A stretch of DNA of 7,068 bases from an uncultured Erysipelotrichaceae bacterium (GTDB lineage: Bacteria; Bacillota_I; Bacilli_A; RFN20; CAG-288). Shown one piece after another: positions 1-6,833 of this stretch (its first letter is position 1; every line of letters begins with the position of its first letter). Under the pieces are notes generated by a model that saw only the letters and a list, made by a program, of their open reading frames with translations, had not been told where the DNA came from and searched no databases. The stretch lies in contig CACXYG010000071.1 in NCBI GenBank assembly GCA_902771745.1, positions 1 to 7,068 of the forward strand. The letters are read 5' to 3'. The position numbers and the translations under genes are program-made.

Positions 1-240
1 GGAATACCAAGAACATGGATGTACGTCTAAATAATTATCACTTCGACTTGCAATTCAGGGAAAATATACGCAAAAACAGTGTCTTTTTGAACTTTCTTAA
101 AAACATATTAAACAATCATAGATGAGACGTTTTCAGAAATAGAAAAGCAATCATGACAAGTTTTGAAAAACAAACCTGGAAACGAATAAATATAAATCGA
201 CATAACTATCAAGTCATGTTTCAAACCGAAAATCACAGAA
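1..240. other. AT-rich region without a supported gene
   Basis: This stretch is visibly richer in A and T than the genes to the right, and stops are frequent in most frames. The only open stretch is plus-strand frame 3 from the window edge to a TGA at 123-125, about 40 codons. It could be the tail of a gene that starts outside the window, but its composition is unlike the other genes and I recognise no motif in it. No promoter, repeat array or RNA gene is evident. Confidence 0.5.
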
Positions 241-250
241 AACCGGGCAT

Positions 251-279
251 AAAAAAATCCCGTTTACACGGGCATTTTT
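251..279 (-). terminator. Rho-independent terminator of the tRNA-Ser gene
   Basis: On the minus strand a 5-bp GC-rich stem (CCCGT/ACGGG, 268-272 with 259-263) closes a 4-base loop and is followed by a run of seven T residues (minus-strand reading of 251-257). It lies about 15 bases past the tRNA 3' CCA, the expected place for a terminator. An A-run on the other side pairs with the T-run, so it could also stop plus-strand transcripts, although no plus-strand gene is supported here. A partial copy of the stem sequence (CCGGGCAT, 243-250) lies just beyond. Confidence 0.8.
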
Positions 280-286
280 GCTAAAA

Positions 287-377
287 TGGCGGAGTGAGAG
301 GGACTTGAACCCTCGCTCGGATTGCTCCGACTAAGTCCTTAGCAGGGACTCCTCTTCACCAACTTGAGTATCACTCC
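287..377 (-). tRNA. tRNA-Ser, anticodon GCU
   Basis: Read on the minus strand, this 91-base stretch folds as a type II tRNA. The acceptor stem is GGAGTGA/TCACTCC. The D arm is closed by CTC/GAG. The anticodon stem AGTCC/GGACT encloses loop CTGCTAA with anticodon GCT. A long variable arm follows, with an internal stem CGGA/TCCG, as expected for tRNA-Ser. The T arm is GAGGG-TTCAAGT-CCCTC. The discriminator base is G and the 3' CCA is encoded in the DNA. It decodes AGC/AGU serine codons. It has its own promoter and terminator, so it is a single-gene unit. Confidence 0.97.
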
Positions 378-394
378 AAGAAATTAGCCTTATT

Positions 395-423
395 ATTATG
401 CTGTTTTTCGCAAGAATAGTCAA
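395..423 (-). promoter_or_regulatory. Sigma-70-type promoter of tRNA-Ser
   Basis: On the minus strand TTGACT (418-423) and CATAAT (395-400) are separated by exactly 17 bases, close to the sigma-70/SigA consensus. The -10 element ends 17 bases before the tRNA 5' end, so transcription would begin roughly 10 bases upstream of the mature tRNA, leaving a short 5' leader for RNase P. The -35 box begins 18 bases past the terminator of the preceding lipoprotein gene. Confidence 0.85.
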
Positions 424-440
424 GATTTAATATTAAACGA

Positions 441-477
441 GATTAAAAGGAACGAGCCGAAGCCCGTTCCTTTAATC
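441..477 (-). terminator. Strong UUCG-capped terminator after the OB/Ig lipoprotein gene
   Basis: On the minus strand the arms 462-477 and 441-457 form a stem of 16 pairs with one bulged T, capped by a TTCG tetraloop (458-461) closed by a C-G pair, an exceptionally stable RNA hairpin type. It begins 5 bases after the stop codon of the lipoprotein gene. The following T-run is poor (TCGTTTAATATT), but the stem length and position support a terminator. It separates the lipoprotein locus from the tRNA promoter. Confidence 0.85.
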
Positions 478-482
478 ATTGC

Positions 483-3323
483 TTAAGCAGCAGTAACGCT
501 GAAAAAGTCGATAGAGGTGATGTAACCACGTTTATTGAAGATAAATTCGATAGAAGTGGCAGCTTCATCAAGATTGTAAGTCAGTTCAACACTCTCAGTG
601 CCTGGGGTCTGTTCTTTACCACCAACGCTTAACTTATCAGTGGCTTTCCAGCCAACGGCAGTCACAACAACTTTAGAAACAGCAACAGATGTCGTAACAG
701 TGAACTTACCTACAGCAGAAGAGGTACCAAACTTCATACCCTTAGCTTCATTACCGTCATATCCAGCATAAACATTAGACTGAGAAGAAATATTAGTAAC
801 AATATTTGTTAAACCTTCAGTTGTAGTATCCGCACAGGTTTCAAATAGAGTTTTAATACCAGCAGCATCCAATTTAGAAGTAGAACCATTGCTTGCAAAA
901 TTGTAAGATGCAAGATGAGTTTCAGTAACAGAAGCACTGGTCGTTTCGAAGCTAATAGTAGTATCACCTTCAACAACAAAGGAATAGATGCCTTCAGCAG
1001 CAGTGATTTCCTTATTGTTGACTAAAACCTTATTTAAGGTATAGCCTTCCTTGGCAACAGCAGTGAAGGAAACAGTAGTGTCATTGGCGGCAGTAGCAGC
1101 AACTTCACTAACAGTGACATTAGCGGAAGAAGTAGCATCAACAGTGATAGCAGATGTACCAGCAATTCTGGAAAGAACCTTTGGAGTCTTGAAGTCATCA
1201 GTGGCTTTGGAGTTAAAAGAAATTTGGAAAGTTCCATTCTGATTCTTAAGATAACCGGCAAGAACAACAGTATCGTTCTGAGCAATCTTAGTGACATCAG
1301 TATCAAAGTCACCAGAATAGAAGGTGCCTGTCTTGGTAGAATCAGCTGGATCAACAAAATTAAACGTATAGCTCTTATAAGAGGAATTGTAGGTAGGAAC
1401 AGAGGAAATCTTAGCAGAGACATAAACAACCTTAGTAGACCAATTATTAGCTTCTGGAACAATAGTAGCACCTAAGGTGTTCAATTCAGTAACGCTTAAT
1501 GGATCAGCTTCGGTACCATAATCTAAAGCGGCTTCAACAGTAACGGTACAAGAAGCAGTTAAAGTGCCAGCAGTAGCAGTGATAACAGTAGTACCAGCAG
1601 AAACAGGGGTGACAACACCATCAGCAACAGTGGCGACAGTGGTGACAGAAGAAACCCAAGTGACAGAATCTAAAGTAGCGTTAGCTGGAGTAGTGGTGAT
1701 ATCTAACTTTAGAGTTTCACCCAAAGGAATGGTAGCAGTTTCTGGTAAAGAGATAGCAGTAGCGGCGACGATTTCCTTTTCTTTGACAAGAGTGATAGAA
1801 CCACCAGCAGCCATCTGAAGAGAAGTACTGCCATCTTTGACATACTTATTTAAAATACCAGTAACTTTAATCTGAGCACCAACTTCTAATTTAGTAACAT
1901 CAACACCATCAGCAGGTTCACCTCTGTAGATACTTAAAATCTTGGTGGTATCCGTTTCACCAGCGGCGTCAGCAATCTTAAGACTCATATTGCCATATTT
2001 AGTGGTATAAGCTTCAGTAATTTCAACAATATAACCAGTGACAGCATACTTGTCAGTAGACTTGCCGCCATCTTCTAAAGCGTTGCAAGCAGTTAAAGCT
2101 TCAGCAACAGTAGCTTCAGTAGCAGCCTTTTCAGTTTCACCCGCTTCTAAGACAACGATTGTAGAAATCGTGGAAGTTTCATAAGCATAGTTAGTGGAGG
2201 TAGTGGACTTGTAATACTTGATGGTACAAGTGACTCTGACTTTCGCACCAGGAGTGCACTTAGCCTGTTCAGCAGCATCCGTTAAAGTCTTCTTGAAGCT
2301 ATAGACCTGGAACATGGTGGCTGGATCAATAGTCTGACTTTCAGTGACATCAGTATCAACCAAATAGAGAGAAGTACCATCGTTGTTGGCGACATAACCA
2401 GTGATAACGTAGATATCAGTAGAAGAAGTGTTTTCGTCTAAAGCCTTACAAGCAGCAATGGCTCCAGCAACATTAACTTCATGAGTTTCAACAACAACCT
2501 TTTCACCAGTACAAGAGACTAAGTAACCGGTGCTATTTTCATAGACATTGCCATTATAAGCATAGAAGTTGCAATAAACAGTAGCAGTACCGCCAACCCA
2601 GATATCATCATTGGTGACATCAGCGCCAGCTTCACCCTTCTTAACGCGATAAGCTAAGAACTGTTCGGTCTTGCCTGCGGCTGGAGTTAAATAGAAAGAG
2701 ACGTTACCATAACTAGATGGAGCATCTCTGAAGGATTTGACAACACCCTGGACGAAGTACTTGTCAGTGGCCTTGGAGGAGTCGGAACCGACAGCCTTAG
2801 CAACCTTAACAGCGTCTTCGTTATCAAGTGGGTCTTCTTCGGTACCAGCGTGAACAGTCTGGTATTTTTCAATAGCAGTTAAAGTGCCGGCAACAGTGAT
2901 TTCAACAGTATCAGTGATCGTACCAGCAGCAACAGTGATAGTAGCAGTACCAGCACCAACAGCAGATAAGGTTAAACCAGAAGCGGAAACAACAGTAGCA
3001 TCAGAAGAAGTGACGGTGAGTTTGCCCTGATTGATCAAAGCAGTGATATTGCTGGTTGGAGTGACAGAAAGTTCAATCTTTCTAGTCTGATCACCAGCGT
3101 GCCATTCAGCCTTTAAGGCATCTTTATTGGTAATAGAGACAGCAGTAATAGCATCAGAAGCAGAGGAAGTACCAGCGTCAGAAGAAGCAACGGAAGAAGT
3201 TTCAGCAACGGAAGAAGAAGTAGTAGTAGTAGAAGAAGTGACAGAAGATTCACCACCACCGCAAGAAGCCATGGTAGCTAAGGCTAATAAACTAACTAAA
3301 CCGGATAAGAATTTCTTTTTCAT
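483..3323 (-). CDS. Large surface lipoprotein of Ig-like (BIG2) and OB-like repeats
   Basis: A 946-residue predicted lipoprotein. The start at 3323 (MKKKF) is preferred over an in-frame ATG seven codons upstream because AAAGGAGG (3329-3336) sits 5 bases before it and the signal peptide then begins with KKK. The lipobox ends in Cys21, followed by a Ser/Thr linker to about residue 58. Domains in order: a BIG2-like fold (about 59-145); OB-like modules at about 158-278, 282-395 and 402-514, each with a Y-V-x-G strand and a glycine-rich L-x-D-type hairpin; a second BIG2 (about 520-597); a fourth OB-like module (about 602-720) that, like the first, opens with GTE-x-DPL; a small beta repeat with KEGYTL (about 723-795); and a C-terminal beta-sandwich-like region (about 802-946) ending in GYITSIDF. 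No catalytic motif and no LPXTG anchor are seen, so it is probably a lipid-anchored binding or adhesion protein. Its ligand is unknown; OB folds bind nucleic acid or carbohydrate in other families. It is last before a terminator. Confidence 0.85.
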   Translation of the reverse strand: MKKKFLSGLVSLLALATMASCGGGESSVTSSTTTTSSSVAETSSVASSDAGTSSASDAITAVSITNKDALKAEWHAGDQTRKIELSVTPTSNITALINQGKLTVTSSDATVVSASGLTLSAVGAGTATITVAAGTITDTVEITVAGTLTAIEKYQTVHAGTEEDPLDNEDAVKVAKAVGSDSSKATDKYFVQGVVKSFRDAPSSYGNVSFYLTPAAGKTEQFLAYRVKKGEAGADVTNDDIWVGGTATVYCNFYAYNGNVYENSTGYLVSCTGEKVVVETHEVNVAGAIAACKALDENTSSTDIYVITGYVANNDGTSLYLVDTDVTESQTIDPATMFQVYSFKKTLTDAAEQAKCTPGAKVRVTCTIKYYKSTTSTNYAYETSTISTIVVLEAGETEKAATEATVAEALTACNALEDGGKSTDKYAVTGYIVEITEAYTTKYGNMSLKIADAAGETDTTKILSIYRGEPADGVDVTKLEVGAQIKVTGILNKYVKDGSTSLQMAAGGSITLVKEKEIVAATAISLPETATIPLGETLKLDITTTPANATLDSVTWVSSVTTVATVADGVVTPVSAGTTVITATAGTLTASCTVTVEAALDYGTEADPLSVTELNTLGATIVPEANNWSTKVVYVSAKISSVPTYNSSYKSYTFNFVDPADSTKTGTFYSGDFDTDVTKIAQNDTVVLAGYLKNQNGTFQISFNSKATDDFKTPKVLSRIAGTSAITVDATSSANVTVSEVAATAANDTTVSFTAVAKEGYTLNKVLVNNKEITAAEGIYSFVVEGDTTISFETTSASVTETHLASYNFASNGSTSKLDAAGIKTLFETCADTTTEGLTNIVTNISSQSNVYAGYDGNEAKGMKFGTSSAVGKFTVTTSVAVSKVVVTAVGWKATDKLSVGGKEQTPGTESVELTYNLDEAATSIEFIFNKRGYITSIDFFSVTAA
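3211..3238 (-). repeat. Trinucleotide repeat in the Ser/Thr linker of the OB/Ig lipoprotein
   Basis: On the plus strand GAA units run into TAG/AGT units and back to GAA units across 28 bases; on the coding strand these are mostly TCT/TTC-like and ACT triplets encoding the run of Ser and Thr just after the lipid cysteine. Slippage here would add or remove whole codons and change linker length without breaking the frame. The tract is short and imperfect, so it may be only a consequence of Ser/Thr codon choice. Confidence 0.5.
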
Positions 3324-3328
3324 AGCAA

Positions 3329-3347
3329 CCTCCTTTAATTGCAATTA
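3329..3347 (-). promoter_or_regulatory. Shine-Dalgarno and adjacent 12-bp palindrome before the OB/Ig lipoprotein
   Basis: AAAGGAGG (minus strand, 3329-3336) is a near-perfect ribosome binding site and decides the start at 3323. Immediately upstream, sharing one base with it, lies the perfect 12-bp palindrome TAATTGCAATTA (3336-3347). It may be an operator or a small RNA hairpin affecting access to the ribosome binding site, or chance in AT-rich DNA. The ribosome binding site is secure; a role for the palindrome is speculative. Confidence 0.6.
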
Positions 3348-3389
3348 GTTTTTTATGAAAAATTCCTGCTCAAACAACACGACTCGACA

Positions 3390-3866
3390 TTATTGATGGA
3401 ACGCATCATCCTGAATCAACTTGAGTAACTTTTCGTACTTGATACGATTATATAAACCCATAGCTGTGAGGGTAATACCAACAATCACTAAGACACCACC
3501 GACAGCGAAGAAAGCGATGGAAACGAAGAACTCCGGACAGGTGGTGACGAGTTCGAAGTTGTTACTTGGCTTCTTGGCCAAGAAGAAGAAAATGACGGCG
3601 AGGATCAGAAGGATGAGACCGATACCATTGCAGGACATGCCGTTAGCGAAGAAGTTTCTTCCGCGCTGAATTTCAGCATGAGAAGCGGCGGCAAGAGTCT
3701 TGATTTCCTGATCTGAGACATCTCTATGAATGAGATGTCCACAGCGGGGACAAACGTATTCAACCGTCGTATTTTCATCAATTTCACCTTCATGAAGAGC
3801 CTGTGAGAGTTTCTTGGACTCTAACTTTTCTTCATCAATTTCTTTTCCACAATGCGTACAATACAT
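3390..3866 (-). CDS. Small membrane protein with N-terminal zinc ribbon and two TM helices
   Basis: A 158-residue protein that I cannot assign to a named gene. Two CxxC pairs (C3/C6 and C39/C42) form a probable zinc ribbon split by a charged 32-residue insert; H44 and H47 follow the second pair. A linker (about 48-78) leads to two hydrophobic helices (about 79-98 and 113-138) joined by a short loop, then a basic-rich tail (RIKYEKLLK). There is no signal peptide, so the ribbon is probably cytoplasmic, with the helices forming a hairpin in the membrane. The ATG overlaps the TAA of the nuclease gene by one base (TAATG), and GAGGT lies 9 bases upstream inside that gene, which indicates translational coupling. 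Zinc-ribbon membrane proteins of this kind are common and mostly uncharacterised in Firmicutes. Position suggests an accessory role for the surface lipoproteins, but nothing in the sequence proves it. Confidence 0.88.
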   Translation of the reverse strand: MYCTHCGKEIDEEKLESKKLSQALHEGEIDENTTVEYVCPRCGHLIHRDVSDQEIKTLAAASHAEIQRGRNFFANGMSCNGIGLILLILAVIFFFLAKKPSNNFELVTTCPEFFVSIAFFAVGGVLVIVGITLTAMGLYNRIKYEKLLKLIQDDAFHQ

Positions 3867-5335
3867 TAGGCTGCTACCTCAACAAGATCAGTCTTGTCAC
3901 GTAAGACAACCTGATAATAAATCTTACCGGATGTTTCGTGGAAAGAGTAGACACCTTTGAGGTTATAAGTCTTACCGACAAAATCCTCGGCCTTTAAGAT
4001 GTTATTGGCATCATCCTTGTAGAAGAATGGGATATAGATACCAAATGGTAACTGATTACCACTGGAGTCCTTGACGTAAAGTGTGACGTAGTTATCATCA
4101 GAAGTATAGCCTCTGGTGACAGTGACCGTATCAGTCAAAGTGACTGGAGAATATAAGGCAGCATAATTGTCATTGGTCAATTCACCCGTAGACATCGAGA
4201 ATTCATATAAGACATAATCTTCGATGTTTTCGCTGGCAGAAAGAATGACTCTAGCAGCTTTTTCATCATCTTCAGGGAAGCGGATGAAGGAAGCGTCTGT
4301 AATCTGGAAGCCGAAGGTATCACTGTTGACAGCCGTACCGCAGACAGATAAGTAAGTGCCGACGGTAGTGAACTTTGAAGCGGTGGCACCCATACCAGTG
4401 AAGATATTGATACCAGCGTATTCGCCCTTTTCCTTGGTGTAAGGGTTGACAGCAGAGCCATCGCCACCCTGTTCCTCGGTGAAGAACTGCTGTAAGTATA
4501 AGGTGTTATTGGCATAACCAGTAACCGTACCATAAACTCTGACGTTCTTGTTGGCATAAGCGTTGACATAAGTGGTGTCCGCTAAATGCTTTTCCACTTC
4601 ATGTTTGATATCAAGAAGTGAGACATCTTCATAATCGCCATGGTTGGTCCAACCATCTGGCTGACCGGAGAAGAGGTTGAGTTTTTCGGCTCTGGCCTGC
4701 GCTTCAGCGGCGTAGAAGATATCCGCAAGACGTGGCATATCACCGACGTTCTTGGCCCAGGAATAACCTTCCTGAACAACCCAGAGATTCAACAAAACAA
4801 GTTCATTAAATGGGGCGTTCTTCTTGGTCGTGTTGATCCAGATGAGAGAGAGATAACGAGAACCAGTAGAGTCTGGTTCAGGTGCGGAATAAGTGTCAAA
4901 TGGACCAGAGACAACAATGGTGCCATTTTCGCTTGCTTCCATTAATTTTGCCTTTGTGAATTCACTGGCGGCGTGACCATATTCTTCAATAGCACCGGTA
5001 GATTCTGGTGTATCGATACCATAGAAACGACTCTTGATTTTTTCGGTGTTGCCGCTCGTTTGTTTAAAGTGAGCAGTATCACCATCAATGGCCGTTACCA
5101 GTTCGACTTGACCGATACCATCGGTGTAGAAGTCTTTACCCTGATAATCCATCAGAAGCTTAGCATCCGCGGAGTTGACATAGTCAACATGTTCAACAGA
5201 GCTAGTCTCTTGCTCGGATGACTGAGTCGAAGAGGTCTCGGTAACAGAGGATGTTTCCTCTGCGACAGAAGAAGTCCGACCGCATCCTGTGAGAAGTAAC
5301 AGGGCTAAAAGTGAAGTAAATAATTTTTTCTTCAT
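3866..5335 (-). CDS. SNase-family surface nuclease lipoprotein with C-terminal OB-like modules
   Basis: A 489-residue predicted lipoprotein with lipobox LLTGC (Cys18) and a Ser/Thr/Glu linker containing repeated ETSSV. Residues about 76-224 are a staphylococcal-nuclease (thermonuclease) domain. By eye alignment to S. aureus nuclease, D86 (in IDGDT) matches Asp21, R103 matches Arg35, D108-T109 match Asp40-Thr41, E111 matches Glu43 and R160 matches Arg87, so the calcium site and catalytic residues look intact. The tail EAQAR-x-EKLNLF (about 211-222) is also typical. The family cleaves DNA and RNA phosphodiester bonds, Ca2+-dependently, here outside the cell. After it come two OB-like regions (about 252-353 and 365-488); the first has VTGYANNTLYL, resembling the OB modules of the large lipoprotein at 483-3323. 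Combining SNase with OB folds recalls the secreted nuclease YhcR of Bacillus subtilis, but the 5'-nucleotidase part is absent. AGGAGG (5342-5347) supports the start. It lies 17 bases after the binding-protein gene and overlaps the next gene. Confidence 0.93.
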   Translation of the reverse strand: MKKKLFTSLLALLLLTGCGRTSSVAEETSSVTETSSTQSSEQETSSVEHVDYVNSADAKLLMDYQGKDFYTDGIGQVELVTAIDGDTAHFKQTSGNTEKIKSRFYGIDTPESTGAIEEYGHAASEFTKAKLMEASENGTIVVSGPFDTYSAPEPDSTGSRYLSLIWINTTKKNAPFNELVLLNLWVVQEGYSWAKNVGDMPRLADIFYAAEAQARAEKLNLFSGQPDGWTNHGDYEDVSLLDIKHEVEKHLADTTYVNAYANKNVRVYGTVTGYANNTLYLQQFFTEEQGGDGSAVNPYTKEKGEYAGINIFTGMGATASKFTTVGTYLSVCGTAVNSDTFGFQITDASFIRFPEDDEKAARVILSASENIEDYVLYEFSMSTGELTNDNYAALYSPVTLTDTVTVTRGYTSDDNYVTLYVKDSSGNQLPFGIYIPFFYKDDANNILKAEDFVGKTYNLKGVYSFHETSGKIYYQVVLRDKTDLVEVAA

Positions 5336-5341
5336 GATTAG

Positions 5342-5347
5342 CCTCCT
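5342..5347 (-). promoter_or_regulatory. Ribosome binding site of the nuclease gene
   Basis: AGGAGG on the minus strand, 6 bases before the ATG at 5335. It is a full-consensus site in the 17-base gap after the binding-protein stop codon (TAG at 5353-5355), so the nuclease can be translated independently of its upstream neighbour even if cotranscribed. Confidence 0.85.
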
Positions 5348-5352
5348 AATAA

Positions 5353-6831
5353 CTACATAGCTTTCTTGGTTTCTGTGACAGCATCCGCAAAGGCCGTTTC
5401 AACAGTTGCATCATCCTTGAAGACTCTGGTGAGGATAGAGCCAACAGCATCACGAGCCTTAGAGGAACCTTTGAAGCATGGGGTGTTAAGATAGTGACCA
5501 TCGATCTGGTTGATGACGATATCAGCAACCTTTGGAACAAATTCACCCTCTTCACCTTCCTCAAGGTAGTTCTGGAAGAGGTTCGTTTCGTAAGCGGACT
5601 TACGAACTGGAATATAACCTTCAGAACCGTTGACGCAAAGATAAGCGTTGACAGAAGCGGAAGTGAGATACTTCAAGAACTTATAAGCGTATTTGGCTTT
5701 TTCACCAGTTGGATCATCATGTTTCAAGACGGCCATAGAGACGCCCTGAGAAACATATAATGGGTTGTTGTTGTCAGCTGGAACTTTGCAGACACCAACG
5801 GTGAACTGACCACCGGTTGGGTTCTGATAACCGGAACCGCCAGAGGAACCGATATCGAAGAGAGTTCTCTCTTCTTTGAACCAGGCGGAACCATATTCTT
5901 TTTCAACACCCTTGGTGGTGATTAAACCAGCATCATAATTCGCCTTTAAGGTGGTGACAAAGGCCTTGTTTTCTGCAGTGTTGAAGTCCACAGAACCTTT
6001 ACCATTATCATCGATGGAAAGATATGGATAGTTGTTCTGATACATCTTGGAAATCATCAAGTTGGCATCAGAATCATAGAAGGCTGGAACTTCGATATTG
6101 TTGCCTGGATGATCTTCATGATTCTTCATGTAGGTCTTGACGAAGGACAAGAAGTTCATGAACTGAGTCCAGGTCATGGTGTTGAGGAAGGCTTCCTTCT
6201 TAGAAGAAGTGGAGAGCGTTTCATCAAACATTGGTAAGTATTCGAAGACAAGTTCCTTGTTATAGAACATGATTTCGGAAGACTTCATGACAGGGAAAGA
6301 GTAAACACCTTCTCTCTTATAAGCCGTACCTTCATCATAGAAACCTTTGACGACATCATCCTTACCGGCATCGCCGATATAGGATTCTTTGCCAAGACCG
6401 ATGGTTTCATCATCGATGTATGGTTCAAGGTTGACAACATACTTGCCAGTTTCAGTACCTTCCGCCTCAAGATATTCGGCGACATGGTCTGGATAAGCGA
6501 CGGTCAAGTTTGGATAGTTGTTGGTAGCAAAACCTTTGTTGATTTTTTCTAAGACATCGTCATAGCTGCCCTGATAGGAGGCGGCGATGTCGATCTTCTT
6601 GCCTTCGTTTTCTAAGACAAGCTGTTCAAACTGAGTGGCATATTTCTCATAGACTTCGGTTAAACCTTTACCCGAGGTATGCCAGAATTCGATTTCAAGT
6701 GTATCGCCAGAAACGGTGCTTGTTTCACCAGCGGAAGTGTTGGTGGCGCTGCTGGTGGTAGAGCCACCACAAGCAGTCAAAGCGAGCATTGGGATAACAC
6801 TGAATAATGTTAATGCTTTCTTAAATTTCAT
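5353..6831 (-). CDS. ABC importer substrate-binding lipoprotein, family 1 (UgpB-like)
   Basis: A 492-residue lipoprotein with signal peptide MKFKKALTLF..., lipobox LTAC and Cys21, then a short Ser/Thr linker to about residue 43. The mature part follows the plan of family-1 extracellular solute-binding proteins (sugar and glycerol-phosphate binders): IEFWHTSG at about 47-54, YQGSYDDVLEKI at about 86-97, the PNLTVAYPDHVAEYL segment at about 107-121, the hinge-region FPVMKSSEIMFYNK at about 179-192, MTWTQF at about 219-224, and FDIGSSGGSGY at about 325-335. The N-terminal segments resemble UgpB-type proteins, but the ligand cannot be read from sequence. It would deliver a solute to a membrane permease not seen in this window. 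It starts 2 bases after the stop of a paralogous gene and has only a weak ribosome binding site (AAGAAAG, about 10 bases upstream), so it may rely on re-initiation. The nuclease gene follows 17 bases on. Confidence 0.93.
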   Translation of the reverse strand: MKFKKALTLFSVIPMLALTACGGSTTSSATNTSAGETSTVSGDTLEIEFWHTSGKGLTEVYEKYATQFEQLVLENEGKKIDIAASYQGSYDDVLEKINKGFATNNYPNLTVAYPDHVAEYLEAEGTETGKYVVNLEPYIDDETIGLGKESYIGDAGKDDVVKGFYDEGTAYKREGVYSFPVMKSSEIMFYNKELVFEYLPMFDETLSTSSKKEAFLNTMTWTQFMNFLSFVKTYMKNHEDHPGNNIEVPAFYDSDANLMISKMYQNNYPYLSIDDNGKGSVDFNTAENKAFVTTLKANYDAGLITTKGVEKEYGSAWFKEERTLFDIGSSGGSGYQNPTGGQFTVGVCKVPADNNNPLYVSQGVSMAVLKHDDPTGEKAKYAYKFLKYLTSASVNAYLCVNGSEGYIPVRKSAYETNLFQNYLEEGEEGEFVPKVADIVINQIDGHYLNTPCFKGSSKARDAVGSILTRVFKDDATVETAFADAVTETKKAM

Positions 6832-6833
6832 AA

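Noticed and set aside
3..125. Plus-strand open frame of about 40 codons entering from the left edge
   Set aside because: It has no recognisable motif and its composition is AT-rich and unlike the other genes. An open stretch of this length is easily chance in such DNA. It could be a real gene tail, but the window cannot show it.
152..218. Inverted CATGAC / GTCATG in the left AT-rich region
   Set aside because: Six bases with a spacer of about 55 bases is expected by chance; there is no supporting structure.
243..275. Short direct repeat CCGGGCAT / ACGGGCAT beside the tRNA gene as a possible attachment site
   Set aside because: It is only 7-8 bases, lies within and beside the terminator, does not copy the tRNA 3' end, and no integrase gene is present.
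1051..1818. Several open frames of 60-145 codons opposite or within the OB/Ig lipoprotein gene
   Set aside because: They are shadows of a long gene with repetitive Ala, Thr and Val codons; they lack convincing ribosome binding sites and domain signs.
3302..3344. Upstream in-frame ATG at 3344 as start of the large lipoprotein
   Set aside because: It would put seven extra residues including an acidic one before the KKK of the signal peptide and would place the AAAGGAGG site inside the gene. The start at 3323 fits the site and the signal peptide.
483..6831. Mycoplasma genetic code (TGA as Trp)
   Set aside because: One Trp codon checked in each of the large lipoprotein and the binding protein is TGG, and all genes give full-length products with the standard bacterial code.
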